A stretch of 64,000 bases of DNA, taken from NCBI GenBank assembly GCA_029721435.1, contig CM056580.1, forward strand, positions 76,533,367 through 76,597,366, read 5' to 3'. The notes beneath the pieces are model-generated. The model was given only the letters and a program-made list of their open reading frames with translations. It had not been told where the DNA came from and did not search any database. The stretch is from Gymnothorax reevesii. Taxonomy: Eukaryota > Chordata > Actinopteri > Anguilliformes > Muraenidae. This document shows, piece by piece, positions 1 through 11,556 of the stretch. The number at the start of each line of letters is the position of its first letter. Within the stretch, counting starts at the first letter, position 1. The translations under genes were made by a program, and so were the position numbers.

Positions 1-1153
1 CGCCAATACACTCCCGCTATTCTTTTCTGCGCAACGCATTTTTCATCAGTGATAGTCCGCAGGCTACTCTATCAAAAGTCACGGGGGTTATAGTCACTGT
101 GCATGCATGACAACCCCTCAACAATCACTTCGAGTTTAAAAGCCATCACACATCAAGAAGGCATCAGCATCAATTACGATCATTATTATTGATTCATTTT
201 TTCATGTGCCCTTAGAGCTGTTGTAGGTGACTCGTGCATAAAGGCTCAGCAGATCCAAGAGCAAATGTTTAGACATAAGAATAACAGATAATATTGAGAC
301 TCAGAATTAAGGAATCATTATCATTATACAAACTTCATTGATTGGCTAACATTATTGACCTAGGGCGCATTATTTTAATAGGGATGTACCAAGCAACACT
401 GAGACCCTGAATGACAGTTGTTTGAACATCAAACAAAGATGTCCCGTTATGGAAGAAAAATGGTTCCTAAATAAAAATTGCACGGACATACAGGACGCTA
501 CCTGGTCATCTGTCGGACGTGCTTCCTGTGAGTTACAGTAACGTCCAAATATGAAGTTACCTATAGCCTATTCAGCAAAATTTTACGTACACAGAGTGCA
601 TCCCACATCTTAATACAGTGTTGAAAAACAAAAGAATAAGTGAACGTTCTAAGACGAAAGAGAAAGTAATGACCTATCATAGCCCCTGCAACACAAACCC
701 CAATCTCCCCAGTGCAAGTCTTAGGTCTCATTCCTTGCAACCATCACAACTCTGTATTTCACTCGCCTAGAATTAAGAGTTTTGCATCTAAAAGAAAATA
801 ATACAGGAATATAGTTCAGATGTAGCAAGATATAAATAAGCTGGAGAAACTAGATGGATGTATTTTGATCATCACCGTTGAGTAATACGGCCTAAATAGA
901 GGAATATGATTTAAACGTAGGTAGACATAAATAAGCTAGACACATACGCTTTTTGATGCTTTAAAAATGGATGATCAAAATGCCGCCTAAAACGATGATG
1001 CAGGTAATGAACATGTAGGCCTAGATATACAGTATATAAATGTTTTTTTTATGCACCAAAACTGGGCATTAACAAAGACAGCTTTAAACAAGAACCAATA
1101 AAATAATTTACCTTGATATAAAAAAGCTCTGTAAGCTGGCTAGATATAATGTA

Positions 1154-2356
1154 GAAACCCAAAACTATTGAAGTTGGCACGCTGTGTAAATCGTAAATAA
1201 AGACAGAATACAATGATTTGCAAATCCTTTTCAACCTATATTCAATTGAATACACTGTAAAGACAAGTTACTTAATGGTCGAACAGGTAAACTTTGTAAT
1301 TTTTTGCTAATATTAGCTCATTTGGAATTTGATGCCTGCAACATGTTTCAAAAAAGCTGGCACAAGTGGCAAAAAAGACTGAGAGAGTTGAGGAATGCTC
1401 ATCAAACACTTATTTGGAACATCCCACATGGTGAATGGGCTAATTGGGAATAGGTGGGTGCCATGATTGGGTATAAAAGCAGCTTCCCTGAAATGCTCAG
1501 TCATTCACAAACAAGGATGGGGCGAGGGTCACCACTTAGTGAACAAATGCGTGAGCTGATTGTCGAACAGTTTAAAAACAACATTCCTCAACGCGCTATT
1601 GCAAGAAATTTAGGGATTTCATCATCTATGGTCCGTAATATCGTCAAAAGGTTCAGAGAATCTGGAGAAATCACTGCACGTAAGCGACAAGGCCAAAAAC
1701 CAACACTAAAAGCCCGTGACCTTCGATCTCTTAGGCGGTGAAGGCACCATTAATGCTGAAAGGTACATACAGGTTTTGGAGCATCATATGTTGCCATCCA
1801 AGCAACGTCTTTTTCATGGACGCCCCTGCTTATTTCAGCAAGACAATGCCAAGCCACATTCTGCACGTGTTACAACAGCATGGCTCCGTAGTAAAAGAGT
1901 GCGGGTACTAAACTGGCCTGCCTGTAGTCCAGACCTGTCTCCCATTGAAAATGTGTGGTGCATTATGAAGCGTAAAATACGACAACGGAGACCCAGGACT
2001 GTTGAACAACTTAAGCTGTACATCAAGCAAGAATGGGAAAGAGTTCCACCTGAAAAGCTTCAAAAATTGGTCTCCTCAGTTCCCAAACGTTTACTGAGTG
2101 TCATTAAATGGAAAGGCGATGTAACACAGTGGTAAAAAGGCCTCTGTGCCAACTTTTTTGCAATGTGTTGCTGCCTTTAAATTCTAAGTTAATGATTATT
2201 TGCAAAAAAAAATAAAGTTTCTCAGTTTGATCATTAAACATCTTGTCTTTGCAGTGTATTCAATTGAAAAAAAGTTAAAAGGGATTTACAAATCATTGTA
2301 TTCTGTTTTTATCAACGATTTACATAACGTGCCAACTTCACTGGTTTTGGGTTTTG
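1154..2356 (+). mobile_element. Tc1-like DNA transposon, internally deleted, with long inverted repeats
   Basis: The ends are inverted copies of each other over about 110 bp. The left end (1154-1265) reads from GAAACCCAAAAC through AAGTTGGCACGC to the ACACTGTAAAGACAAG end, and the right end (2240-2356) is its complement with small changes. TA dinucleotides at 1152-1153 and 2357-2358 fit the TA target duplication of Tc1/mariner elements. The inner region is a broken transposase reading left to right. The element is 1.2 kb rather than the usual 1.5-1.6 kb because the middle of the transposase gene is missing. Confidence 0.9.
1517..2135 (+). pseudogene. Broken Tc1-type transposase (centre deleted)
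   Basis: The N-terminal part (from ATG at 1517) reads MGRGSPLSEQMRELIVEQ and carries the paired-type helix-turn-helix (IPQRAIARNLGISSSMVRNI), which in Tc1 transposases binds the inverted repeats. It runs into a stop at 1739-1741. A second frame (about 1720-2135) carries the C-terminal catalytic part, with FQQDNAKPHSA (second Asp of the DDE triad) and SPDLSPIENVW (third acidic residue). The first catalytic Asp (normally in a WSDE motif) and about 130 residues around it are absent, and the join also shifts the frame. The gene cannot make an active enzyme. Confidence 0.88.
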
Positions 2357-2852
2357 TATTTTTATTTTGAATGGGTGTCGTGTAATCCTAGTCTTTGCCT
2401 GAGGATTGAACGGCACGGAGTGGTGGTCTGATTACAAACATTTCACAATCAAATAAATGCCAATCACGTGTCATTGTATTAAAAAATAAAACCAAGACAA
2501 ATGCATTTGCTTTTCTGCAAGCACTAATATGATCAATATTTCCTGGTTTATCTCAGGTGGTCTGGCTAGACCATTATTGGATGAGGGAACAACATCACCA
2601 TCTGACTGTCCGCATCATAAACATGTTGTAGTTTTTGGCGTCCGACCGGAACCATTGCCTGAGATACGACGTCACCACCTAACTGGTACTTGCTGCGTAA
2701 GGTCTGCGTCCAATTGTTTTAAGTTGAAGTTGGGGGAAGCAAGATTCTAATACTCAGATGGCAGCTCAATCTGGTTCTTTAGCAATTTAGCTTTAGCCTG
2801 CAGTAAAATAACTTTCTCCTCGATGAGTGTATAGATAGCTCCTATGCTCTCG

Positions 2853-2896
2853 CGCGTGTGTCTGTGGGTGTGTGTATGTGTGTATGCGTGTTCGTG
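2853..2896. repeat. Short GT-rich simple repeat
   Basis: An imperfect (GT)n run interrupted by C and A. No function is indicated. Confidence 0.8.
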
Positions 2897-3523
2897 TGAG
2901 TCACTTGCATGCATATAGAAAAACGTAGAGGCATTGGAAGCTGATTCACTCAGAGGAAACACAGAGTGCTTTCCTCAGCACAAATCCACCAGCTGGGAAT
3001 ACAAAATCCACACCAGGAAGTCGGCCATTTTCAATCCAACTGCTGTTAAAATTAGGAAACAGAGTTGCTCTAGACCTTAATATCCCATCAAGGTGTTGGA
3101 ATTTCAGTTTTACCCAGAGTGGATGGCCACTCAGACTCAAATGCCTCTACACAATTTGCAATAGCAGTAGTCCAAACACAGCCCACGAGATCTGCAACTT
3201 AATTAAACTCAATCATAATTATGGACATGGAATAGCAAAAAACATACTAGTACTCCTTCTGAAGTACAATCTGGGGTTATTTGGCTTCTATGATTAAGAA
3301 AAATCAACAAAATATCAATGGACTTCATGTTGAGCACCAATCATTGGTAGCGTTACAACTTCTGAGTGCACGACAATGTTTTACACGTCTTAAAGGCCTA
3401 AGTTAAGGCATCCATTTAAATCTTAACAGGTTAAAAACAAAAAGCAAAAAGAAGCCTTCTTCCACCCTGGAAAATAGCGAGTGAAACATTTAGGTGTTTT
3501 GCGCAGAGCTCTTCGTGACTCAC

Positions 3524-3751
3524 CTGGAAGGCATGCGGTGTGTCGTCCACACAGTACACCCGCAGGCTGTACTCCATGAAATTGGAGCCCAAGCAGCCAA
3601 ACGCAGCCAGCTTCAGTCTCTTGACAGCCACCTCTGTTAGAGGCTCACCCACCAAGGCGTAAGAACCAGGCTGGTCCAGGAGCAGGTGGCAGCTGTGAGA
3701 CTCCATCAGACAGTAACAGGAAGTCGTCTCGTCCTCCACCGACATCACTTC
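3524..3751 (-). CDS. unc5d: unc5d exon, end of ZU5 and start of UPA domain
   Basis: This 228-bp exon, phase 0 at both ends, reads [20 protein letters not shown], then [20 protein letters not shown], and continues to [21 protein letters not shown] and YALVGEP close the ZU5 domain, and [17 protein letters not shown] opens the UPA domain. VYCVD.TPHAFQ resembles UNC5D more than UNC5A or B. The acceptor is TCTTCAG|GAA and the donor is GTGAGT after CAG. The next coding exon (UPA continuing) was searched for by eye between 1 and 3523 and not found, so the remaining UPA and death-domain exons lie outside the window. Confidence 0.95.
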
Positions 3752-6389
3752 CTGAAGAAGAGTCACACCGTGGACTGAAAGTAGTCAGATTCTCAGTAGC
3801 AGAACCAATATTGTTTAAAAAAAAAAACCAAAAGTGAGCACATGAATAGACACAAAAATGAAATAGTCACACCTGTCAGGTAAAAAAGATGAGAAATTCA
3901 TGTTTGCTGTAGGGGACAGAGCTGGAACCAAGTGGACTGTGGCTTGAATTCCGTGAGCGATATTATAGATGGCGCAGCATCATAAATAAACAAAGTCACC
4001 CACCCTTTTCCAGCCAAACATCCAGTGGATAATACCTTATGTGCCTGGCTGGGTATAGTGGCCTGTCACGGAAATAAATAATATACACCAGAGAAACGTT
4101 CTGAAAGATGCTGAATAAAAATGACTTAAGAACAGCTGAAGGTAGCGAGGCTGCCATGAGCTGGGATAAAGTCTACGTGCTTCTGTCTCTCCGAGTCAAT
4201 GAGATGCAAAACTGGGACACCTCATTTGAAAGTCAGTGGCAGCTTCGGCCTGATTATCGCTGGGGACATGACAGATTTAGCTTCTGTTCAGCACTCTAGT
4301 GGCTGACGTTAACTAATGGAGTCAAAAGACCAGGCAGATGATCTTCGGTGAAGAGGAAAAAGTGGTATTTCATTTCTTTAATTGGCATATTGTTCTCTCT
4401 CATCTTGGTTTATATTTGGAGTAAAAGAAACTGGCCTGATGTCCAGCTACACTGCTTTAGTCTTTCTGAAAAGGCTTGTCATTTCAAAATGCCTTCAGGA
4501 GTCATGCAGGCTTTTCATAGCAGGTGCCCAGACGAGACATCCGTCCTTCGGCATTTATTTCTCACTCAAGCCTGATGGGTCTTTTGTGGCTGCTTTCTGT
4601 CTGGGGCAAACAGAATAATTGCAAATGTCAGCCACATCAAAAAGTTTGCGTTTAGCAGCACTATATGCAACAGAACAAGGCTGGCTTGGGTCACTTTGTA
4701 AAAGACCTCATATGATTCTGGTAAAAACCTTGGCAGATGCAGGTAGAGGCTAAAATACACTGATCCCAGTTGGTCTTAGTTCACCAACATCTTTCTTCTT
4801 CCATTCGGTCTGAGAGACGTCCGTCTTTTGTATAATCGACAAAGACTCGCTTGGAAAAACAACAGCGGTTTAAAAGGGAAAGCAATCTTTTATTGACTGG
4901 TCCCAGCAGAGCTGGCAGTGTTTACGGACTGAAGCGCAACACGGAGAGATTATGGGAGAGATTAGAGCGAGAAATGAAGCAGGGGTCCAGTAATGCTGTG
5001 TTTATATGAGGTGGCGCAGAACGAGAGCATTTAAACCAGACCGGAGCGAGAGCCACGGCCTGCCTTCTGTCGCTTCGCCCCGGGTAAAGTAGAGTTACAC
5101 GGACAGGCCGCTACGCTCCAGGTATAATTACCTTACCCTGAACCCGCGCTGCAGCTCAATAGCTTGTAACAAGATTATTTGGGACATGCAGGGGAGCCTG
5201 AGGTAAGCGAAGAGGGAGAGACCGGGAGCAGCACCTGGATCTCTGAATGGCAGCCATGACCTCACAGAATGATTCGGGAAACGGATCTGGCCTTAACTGA
5301 GAGGGACTCCGTCTCGGCCTCCGCGTATGTGAATGAAAGTATTATCGCGCCGCGTCGCTTGAAGTTCAGAGCACAACACCTAATGCAGATTCAACTCTCG
5401 GCCGGCATTTTAAACGCGCATTTGCTTTGCACCTGCTCTACTTCGGAGTAGAACTAAACACTGAAAATGGGAGTGATAACACTTGGCAGCTGAGGTAACG
5501 CTTTTATCGAACGTGACTTTAAGCGCCCAAGAGCTGATTAGTAGTTACACCACAAGCAGAAGTCTAGACACTGGGCGCGTTTAAATCAGACATAGACCTC
5601 CAAGCTGAGGCATTAACACCATATTCATTCAATTTCCTGCGGACAGCCAGTCTGCGCTCTGACTCAAGTTGCCCTTCTGCTAAGCGTCCTCAGAATAAGC
5701 AGCGTTTCAGACACTTAGAGGGACGACTGGTTGAGAGGTTTAGTCTGGAGGGACGCCATTCCCATAATTCTTCCCCTGATTGCCTTTTGTCGGGTTCCCA
5801 TTCGGGCCTGGCTGTCCTGGCCAGCTGGATCGATAACCGTGATGTCTGAGGGCCTCTGTGACTCCGTCGTTACCCCTTCCTGACTGACACCAGCACTGTG
5901 TCATCCCTGCCAAAGCACTGAGCCATTTGTTCACTTAGCGCCAAGCCAGTGGACTTCCCTCAGAACCAGCGCCACCCATCCTGCACCCGCTATTAGTGTT
6001 TTCCCCTCAGCACGGTGGGTTCTGGTCCACCCCAGCAAAACCACCTGGAGATTGTGAGGCTCTGCACCTCTGACACAACCAATTGCATTTTTGAGCTGCA
6101 CTGTCTCAGGAGAAGAGCGACGGCCCAGGAGATGGATGAATGTCACTTGACGCAGGGTCAGCAAAACCATCTCACAGCGCCATTCAGGAACAAACAAATA
6201 TTTCAAATGAGGGACGATGAATGGGATGCAGCTAAGGAAAGAATCCCCCTGTCCATGTGCGCAATACAAGACACTCAAAGAATTACATCCATACATTTCC
6301 CCTCAACTCCATGGCCCTATGAGGATGGCAGACACGCAGGATCGGCCTTGCAGAAGATGACAGAGGCAGAGCCAATGCGCATCTCTTAC
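3752..6389 (-). other. unc5d: unc5d intron within ZU5, with a CpG-richer stretch
   Basis: This 2.6-kb intron separates the exons at 6390-6561 and 3524-3751. No mobile element was recognised. From about 4900 to 5600 the sequence is richer in G+C and CG than the surrounding intron (for example CTGTCGCTTCGCCCCGGG near 5067), which could reflect a regulatory element. I see no exon in it. Confidence 0.6.
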
Positions 6390-6561
6390 CTCCCACTTGT
6401 TATCGTGTGTTTTCCTCTTCAGTCGAATGTTCCAGTTCTCCCCATTTACCTCAGCACAGTGGGCTATCGTCATGGCGACAGGACAGGACAGGCTGAGTCC
6501 TGGAGGACCGTATGTTACCTCTGGACCCAACAGTACTTCACAGCTCTCATCTACAGGGGCA
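6390..6561 (-). CDS. unc5d: unc5d exon, middle of ZU5 domain
   Basis: This 172-bp exon reads APVDESCEVLLGPEVTYGPP, then GLSLSCPVAMTIAHCAEVNG and ENWNIRLKRKTHDNKWE. The motifs LLGPEVTYGPP and IAHCAE..ENWNI are the conserved centre of the ZU5 fold in UNC5 and ankyrin-type proteins. The acceptor is CCCTCAG|T, where the T completes an AGT Ser codon, and the donor GTAAGA follows a full GAG codon (phase 0). The plus-strand reading frame at 6015-6668 that overlaps it is antisense coincidence. Confidence 0.95.
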
Positions 6562-9039
6562 CTGAGGGAAACACATATTCCAATCAACAGAGCGCCCAAC
6601 GAGGCAAACAGCCAAAACATGCCGGTCGGAGCCATTCAGCAATCTTCAAAAGAGGAAAAATACATTAGGGGAAAAACGTTATTCGAAATGTTTCCCTCCG
6701 CACATTTAACAGATTAAATTCCTCCCATTGTGCCGGGCAAATCAATACACCCGGAGACAAGCTCTGCTATTTATCAAGGCTACCGCTTCTTCAAACACAG
6801 CAATTTCTACATCACTTCTTCAAGTCCTCTCACCAGGTTAAATTTTCCTAAAGTTGCCTCATTTCAATCAGAGTTTTGAAGAGTGTCTGAAGGATTTCAA
6901 ACATTAATCAAATTAACTTCATTGAAATGAGAAACTCAAATTTTAATTTCCTTACCGAGTGTTGAGGATCATAATTGTCTCTTTTCTCTTTTTATATTTG
7001 CGTATTAAAAATGGACTGCTGAAAGGGACAATAGTTTTCTTTTCTTTTCTTTTTTTTTTTTACTCCAAACAGAATCGAGCATTTTTAATATGGTTTGACA
7101 CCAATAGGCTTTCAGCGGAATCCGAGGCGCTGGTCTTATTTACTTTGCATATTTATCACATTGATCAAATCTTTGCTCATAATCTTCATGCCATTATCTG
7201 TCCTTTCATCTCTCCTTGTGGCACAGCACCATGAAATAAAAGTAATTAGCGTGCAAAATTATGTTGGGCGGAGGTCTCCGCGTAGAAAAATCCACACGGC
7301 GACACGAAAGCCCACGGCTGTTTTTTTCCCCTGCTGTCTTTTCGTTGCCAGCGAGGCTTACCTGAAAATTGGATTGTGTTCATTTAAAAAAAAAAACAGA
7401 AAACCAATAAACGGAAGCTGAATGTTTCCAAGGAAATACCACAGCAGCTGCCAGGCAATGAAAGACAAGAAGACATTCTGTACAAAGAGTAGCTCTGAGC
7501 TTCCGAAGCACAGATTGGTGATCTGTAATCTTAAAGTTGTGCAGTGCTGGAGATTATTAAACAAATCCAAATCCAAAGGATGAAAAAGCCAAGTTACTTC
7601 TAAACTGACTGAAGGCTAAGGAATTTATATGACTTAATATAGTATTCACAACTTCACCCCAAGAATCAGAGACAGATTACAGTAACGGGTGCTTAGAAAA
7701 TTGAATAAAATCTGGAACTGAAAATGAATGATATTGAAACCATGACAAGCATGTGGCTGAGTGTGCAAAATTGGCCAGTACTGAAATCCATATTTTAATA
7801 TGCCAACGCCGATAATGTCACAGCTTTCTTATACGAGATTGGCGATTGCATGAGCGGCAGTCACAACGTTTATTTAACTCCAAAAATAGCATCTGCGCGA
7901 AGGCTGTAACTGTGGGGAAGACTGAGCAGCACAGATGTGACTGAATTCAAATAACGTATTAGGAAATGCATAAATAATATTTTATGCATAAATTCTTCTC
8001 CTTGAATCACTGGCGCTCAAAATATATCTTAAGATAAAATCATTCTACAGAGTCAAAAGTCACATACACTATTTATGTCAGTAAGATGTCTCAGTCATTA
8101 ATATTTCACAGTGTTTGTCTGTCACTTGCTAATCAAATTTCAACAGCCAAAATATCTCCACTCCACAAACACCAGCGTCGGTAAGTGGTCTCCCTGACCA
8201 GATGTAGGCCTGCATGAGTAGAATCAAGTATTTTCTCTGATTAAAGGGCCGGAAGAACATGAACTCCAAGTGCTTTTGTTAAATTGGTTTTAAAAACTTT
8301 TATCCCCTCACAATCCAATCAAGACTGCTATGTGAGACTTCTGACTGACTCTTCAATCATCAAAGTGCCGGACAAATTATCCACATAACAAAGTCAGAGG
8401 TCATTTACAGTGGAAATAAGTAAGATTAACATTTCTGGATGTTCCACAGCAATTAGAATTGGTAACTGCAATAGAACTGCACTCAAAAAAAAATCCATAT
8501 AGCATTTCAAATACCAACTATTGACCGAAAGGTTTTGATGCCAGTGAATGCTGAAAAAAGTTCACAAACATCTTGAACTGCCAACTTTTGACTCCTGAAA
8601 AGAGTGAGATATAGTACTGGCTCCATACATATAAACTTGGACATACTATTGACAAATGCACAAATAAAACATGAAAACTTGCACACACTCTTGACAATTA
8701 CACAAATAAAACTTCCCAACTTCTGGCTGTTTGGAACCGATTGCCTGCCCATAGGATTCAGTAGTGTGAGGGGTTCACAGCCATCAGCTAGAGGGCTGAA
8801 GCCTCCCTGATCCTGGATCATAAATGTCAAAAGTTTGACTTACAATTTGAAATCCTAGAGTGTGAAGGGAACGTAATTAAATGATGAGCAGAGACCAGCA
8901 ATGCCCAATGTGAGAGAGCTGACTGGGCAGCGTCACCAACACCAGCCGGATATTATTTGTTTACAGCAGAAACATGGCAGCCAGCTTCAAAACATCCGTG
9001 TCCCAGCTGACAAACAGACAAACAATTTAAAATACTTGG

Positions 9040-9520
9040 TGGTAGACCAATGGCCTGCAAAAATTTCACCTTTCCAGGTCACTCACTTTGGCTTATTTCT
9101 TTCTTGAGCTTAAATTTGAATAAAACGAAAGGACAAAACAAAAACAAAAGTCAATTACGCATGATGTCCAACCTTCTTGTGAAGTCTAATGATGTTTGGT
9201 TTCACATTGTGAGTGCTAGGCTGTCCACAGAAAAGCAAATAAACAAGAAGATTCGGTCTGAGACCGATGGCTGGCCCGAAGTTTCACCTTTTCCAGGTCA
9301 CTCACTTCGGCCTATTTCTCAACTGAACTTTGACCTCGGTTCACCAAAAACAACAGGTATCACCTGAATATGATGTCCCACCTTGTGAAATTTGATCACG
9401 AATTGTGAGTGTTGGGTTCTCCAGAGAAAGATACATAAACAAACAAACAAACAAACCAAACTGACCAATGAGCTAGCCAAAATTTCTGCTAGCAACAAAC
9501 GCAACTGATCAATCAGCAAG
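9040..9520. repeat. Tandem duplication, two to three units of about 200-220 bp
   Basis: Units begin at about 9044, 9262 and 9463 with GACCAATGG, GACCGATGG and GACCAATGA. The first two share TTTCACCTTTTCCAGGTCAC with small changes, a CTCACTTYGGCYTATTTCT block, and a tail with AAATAAACAA. The third is truncated after an expanded (CAAA)n tail. The CAAA-rich tail recalls the repeat tail near 17090-17165. The family is unidentified. Confidence 0.75.
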
Positions 9521-11507
9521 CCAAATAAAACATGTTTATTCAGGGAGCAAAGTACATTCAGGTAGTACACCAAATGGTAATGTAGGCTAACACAAGTAAT
9601 GGTAATCAGATATGCTTGTGCAATATGCCACATTCATCATTTGACAATACAACAATATAAATGGTAATAGGGATAGCTACTGAGGTAAACTGAAGTTTCT
9701 CTCCCTTTTTTAGTCGCAAAATGGTTGATACACTTCGTCCGTGCCAGAAAACCAATCTTAATTTTCTTGGGATATCATGCCTGGTGGCAGACATAATTGC
9801 AACGAGAAAGCAAGGCTTACAGGGAATCAGTCTTAAGAAAAAAAAAAAGAAATAAAAATAAAAACAGGCCTGGCATTTTTCCTACCACAGCCAAAATTTC
9901 TCTCCCATCCATGATCAGTATCAAAAAAATCCCAGTACTTTATTGAATATCGTACCTCCTGAATGACGATAACCCAAATAAAGAATGTTAGCACCATTGC
10001 CACAGGGCAAGATGGTTTCTGAGCAGCAAAGATCTAAATTAATCATACACAAGAAAATCACAATCCCCCATCAAAATGCCCAATCTCTAAAGTTATAGGC
10101 CATACTTCTAGCATAGTGTAGTAAAATGGGAGAGGAATTTAGGCACCAAATACAGTATAAAATGGCAAAACTCCATCAAGAGACTGCTAATTCCACAGTT
10201 AATGAAGTAAGGGGAAATATAAACCACGATTTTGGTCAGGACACACCAACAGACACAGGCGTAGACAGCTGTAGAGATACCAAACCTGAGTTTTATTCAT
10301 AGGCGGCGGTCCAGAAACATAGTCCAAAATTAAGATGAGAGAGGTCAGCTCAAAATCAGGCTGGCAGATTTGCAGCACGCTATCAGGATCTGAGGGGCGT
10401 GGTAAGGCAAGCAGGCTCAAATGTAATTTAACTAACTCATATCATCCTAAATTAAATTGGCATTCTCAAAACTTGGAGGCAAATCCTTTGCAGTCAATGA
10501 CTGTCTAAAGTCTGAAACTCCCAGTCAACCCCACAAGCTGGGCTTCTCCCCAAGTGATGCTTTACAAGCCTGTTTTGTAGCTTTCAACTCCTGCAAGTTC
10601 TTAGCATATTTAGACATCAGTTTTAGCTTTAGCAAGGTAAATGCATGCTAAATTGGATTAAGGCTAACGGTTTGATTTTTTCATTATATAACATTCAATG
10701 AAAAACACTTTTGAGCCTTAAAAACTCATCAGCTGTTTTTTTTTTCAGTATGGTCCTGGTCATTGTCCACCTGCACCGTGAAATGCAGTCCAATGAGGTT
10801 TGTAGCATTTGGCTGAAACATAGAAGACAATGCAGCCATACGTAACTCATTCATCCTGTTGCTATTGTCTTTTGACAGCAGTGACATTATCAATTACTAC
10901 AACCAACTCCAGTGACAACCATACATACCCACACATTACGATGCTTCACAGATGACGCGTCATACATTTCAGAGCAGGTGCAGATCTTTCCCTTCTCCAT
11001 ACACTTCTCTTCCCATCATTCTGATACAAGTTTGTCTCACCTGTCCAGCTTCCCGTTTTTGACGTCAACCGGTGGGCCTGATTTATATTTTGCATCCTCA
11101 GTATTCACTCTGATGATGTCTTTTCTCGATTGTTGACATTGATACAGATACACCAATCTCCTTGAGAGCATTATTGATCTTGCTCTAGTAAATGGGTTTT
11201 TCTTCAACGGTGACTTCTGTCATAAACTAATGGTCTGTCAAGACCGTTGTTATCCAGAATTGACAGCAAAATGCTCTAAATTCAAATGCCAACTTTAATT
11301 CTTTTATCTGATTGCTAGTAAATGAACTAATGGGGTAACATACAAGCTGCTGTACATTGAACAATTGCTTTTAGTCCTTAAAAGAGGGAGACCATGTGCA
11401 CAAAGTGATGGAATTGAAATCAGTTAGATGATTGGATGTACATATCCTCAAATGAAAACAGACAGTGTGCGCATTTTATCCATTGCTGAATGAAATCTCT
11501 CATATGC

Positions 11508-11556
11508 TGAGGTAATAAATAAATAAAAAAAGCTAAAAATAAATAAATAAATAACT
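11508..11556. repeat. AAAT-type simple repeat
   Basis: Tandem AAATA units in two runs with an interrupting AAAAAAGCT segment. No function is indicated. Confidence 0.8.

Larger units (their letters stand above)
1..3523 (-). other. unc5d: unc5d intron after the ZU5/UPA exon (partial)
   Basis: This is the last intron in the window in coding order, running off the left edge. It contains the Tc1-like element at 1154-2356 and a short GT-rich simple repeat at about 2853-2896. The remainder looks like unique AT-rich sequence. I see no further exon, RNA gene or regulatory element that I can support. Confidence 0.8.

Noticed and set aside
6015..6668. 217-codon plus-strand frame
   Set aside because: It runs antisense across the unc5d ZU5 exon (6390-6561), has no recognisable domain, and its length comes from the complementary coding composition.
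10457..10651. Short plus-strand frame between repeats
   Set aside because: No domain, splice or promoter support; length is within chance in this AT-rich intron.
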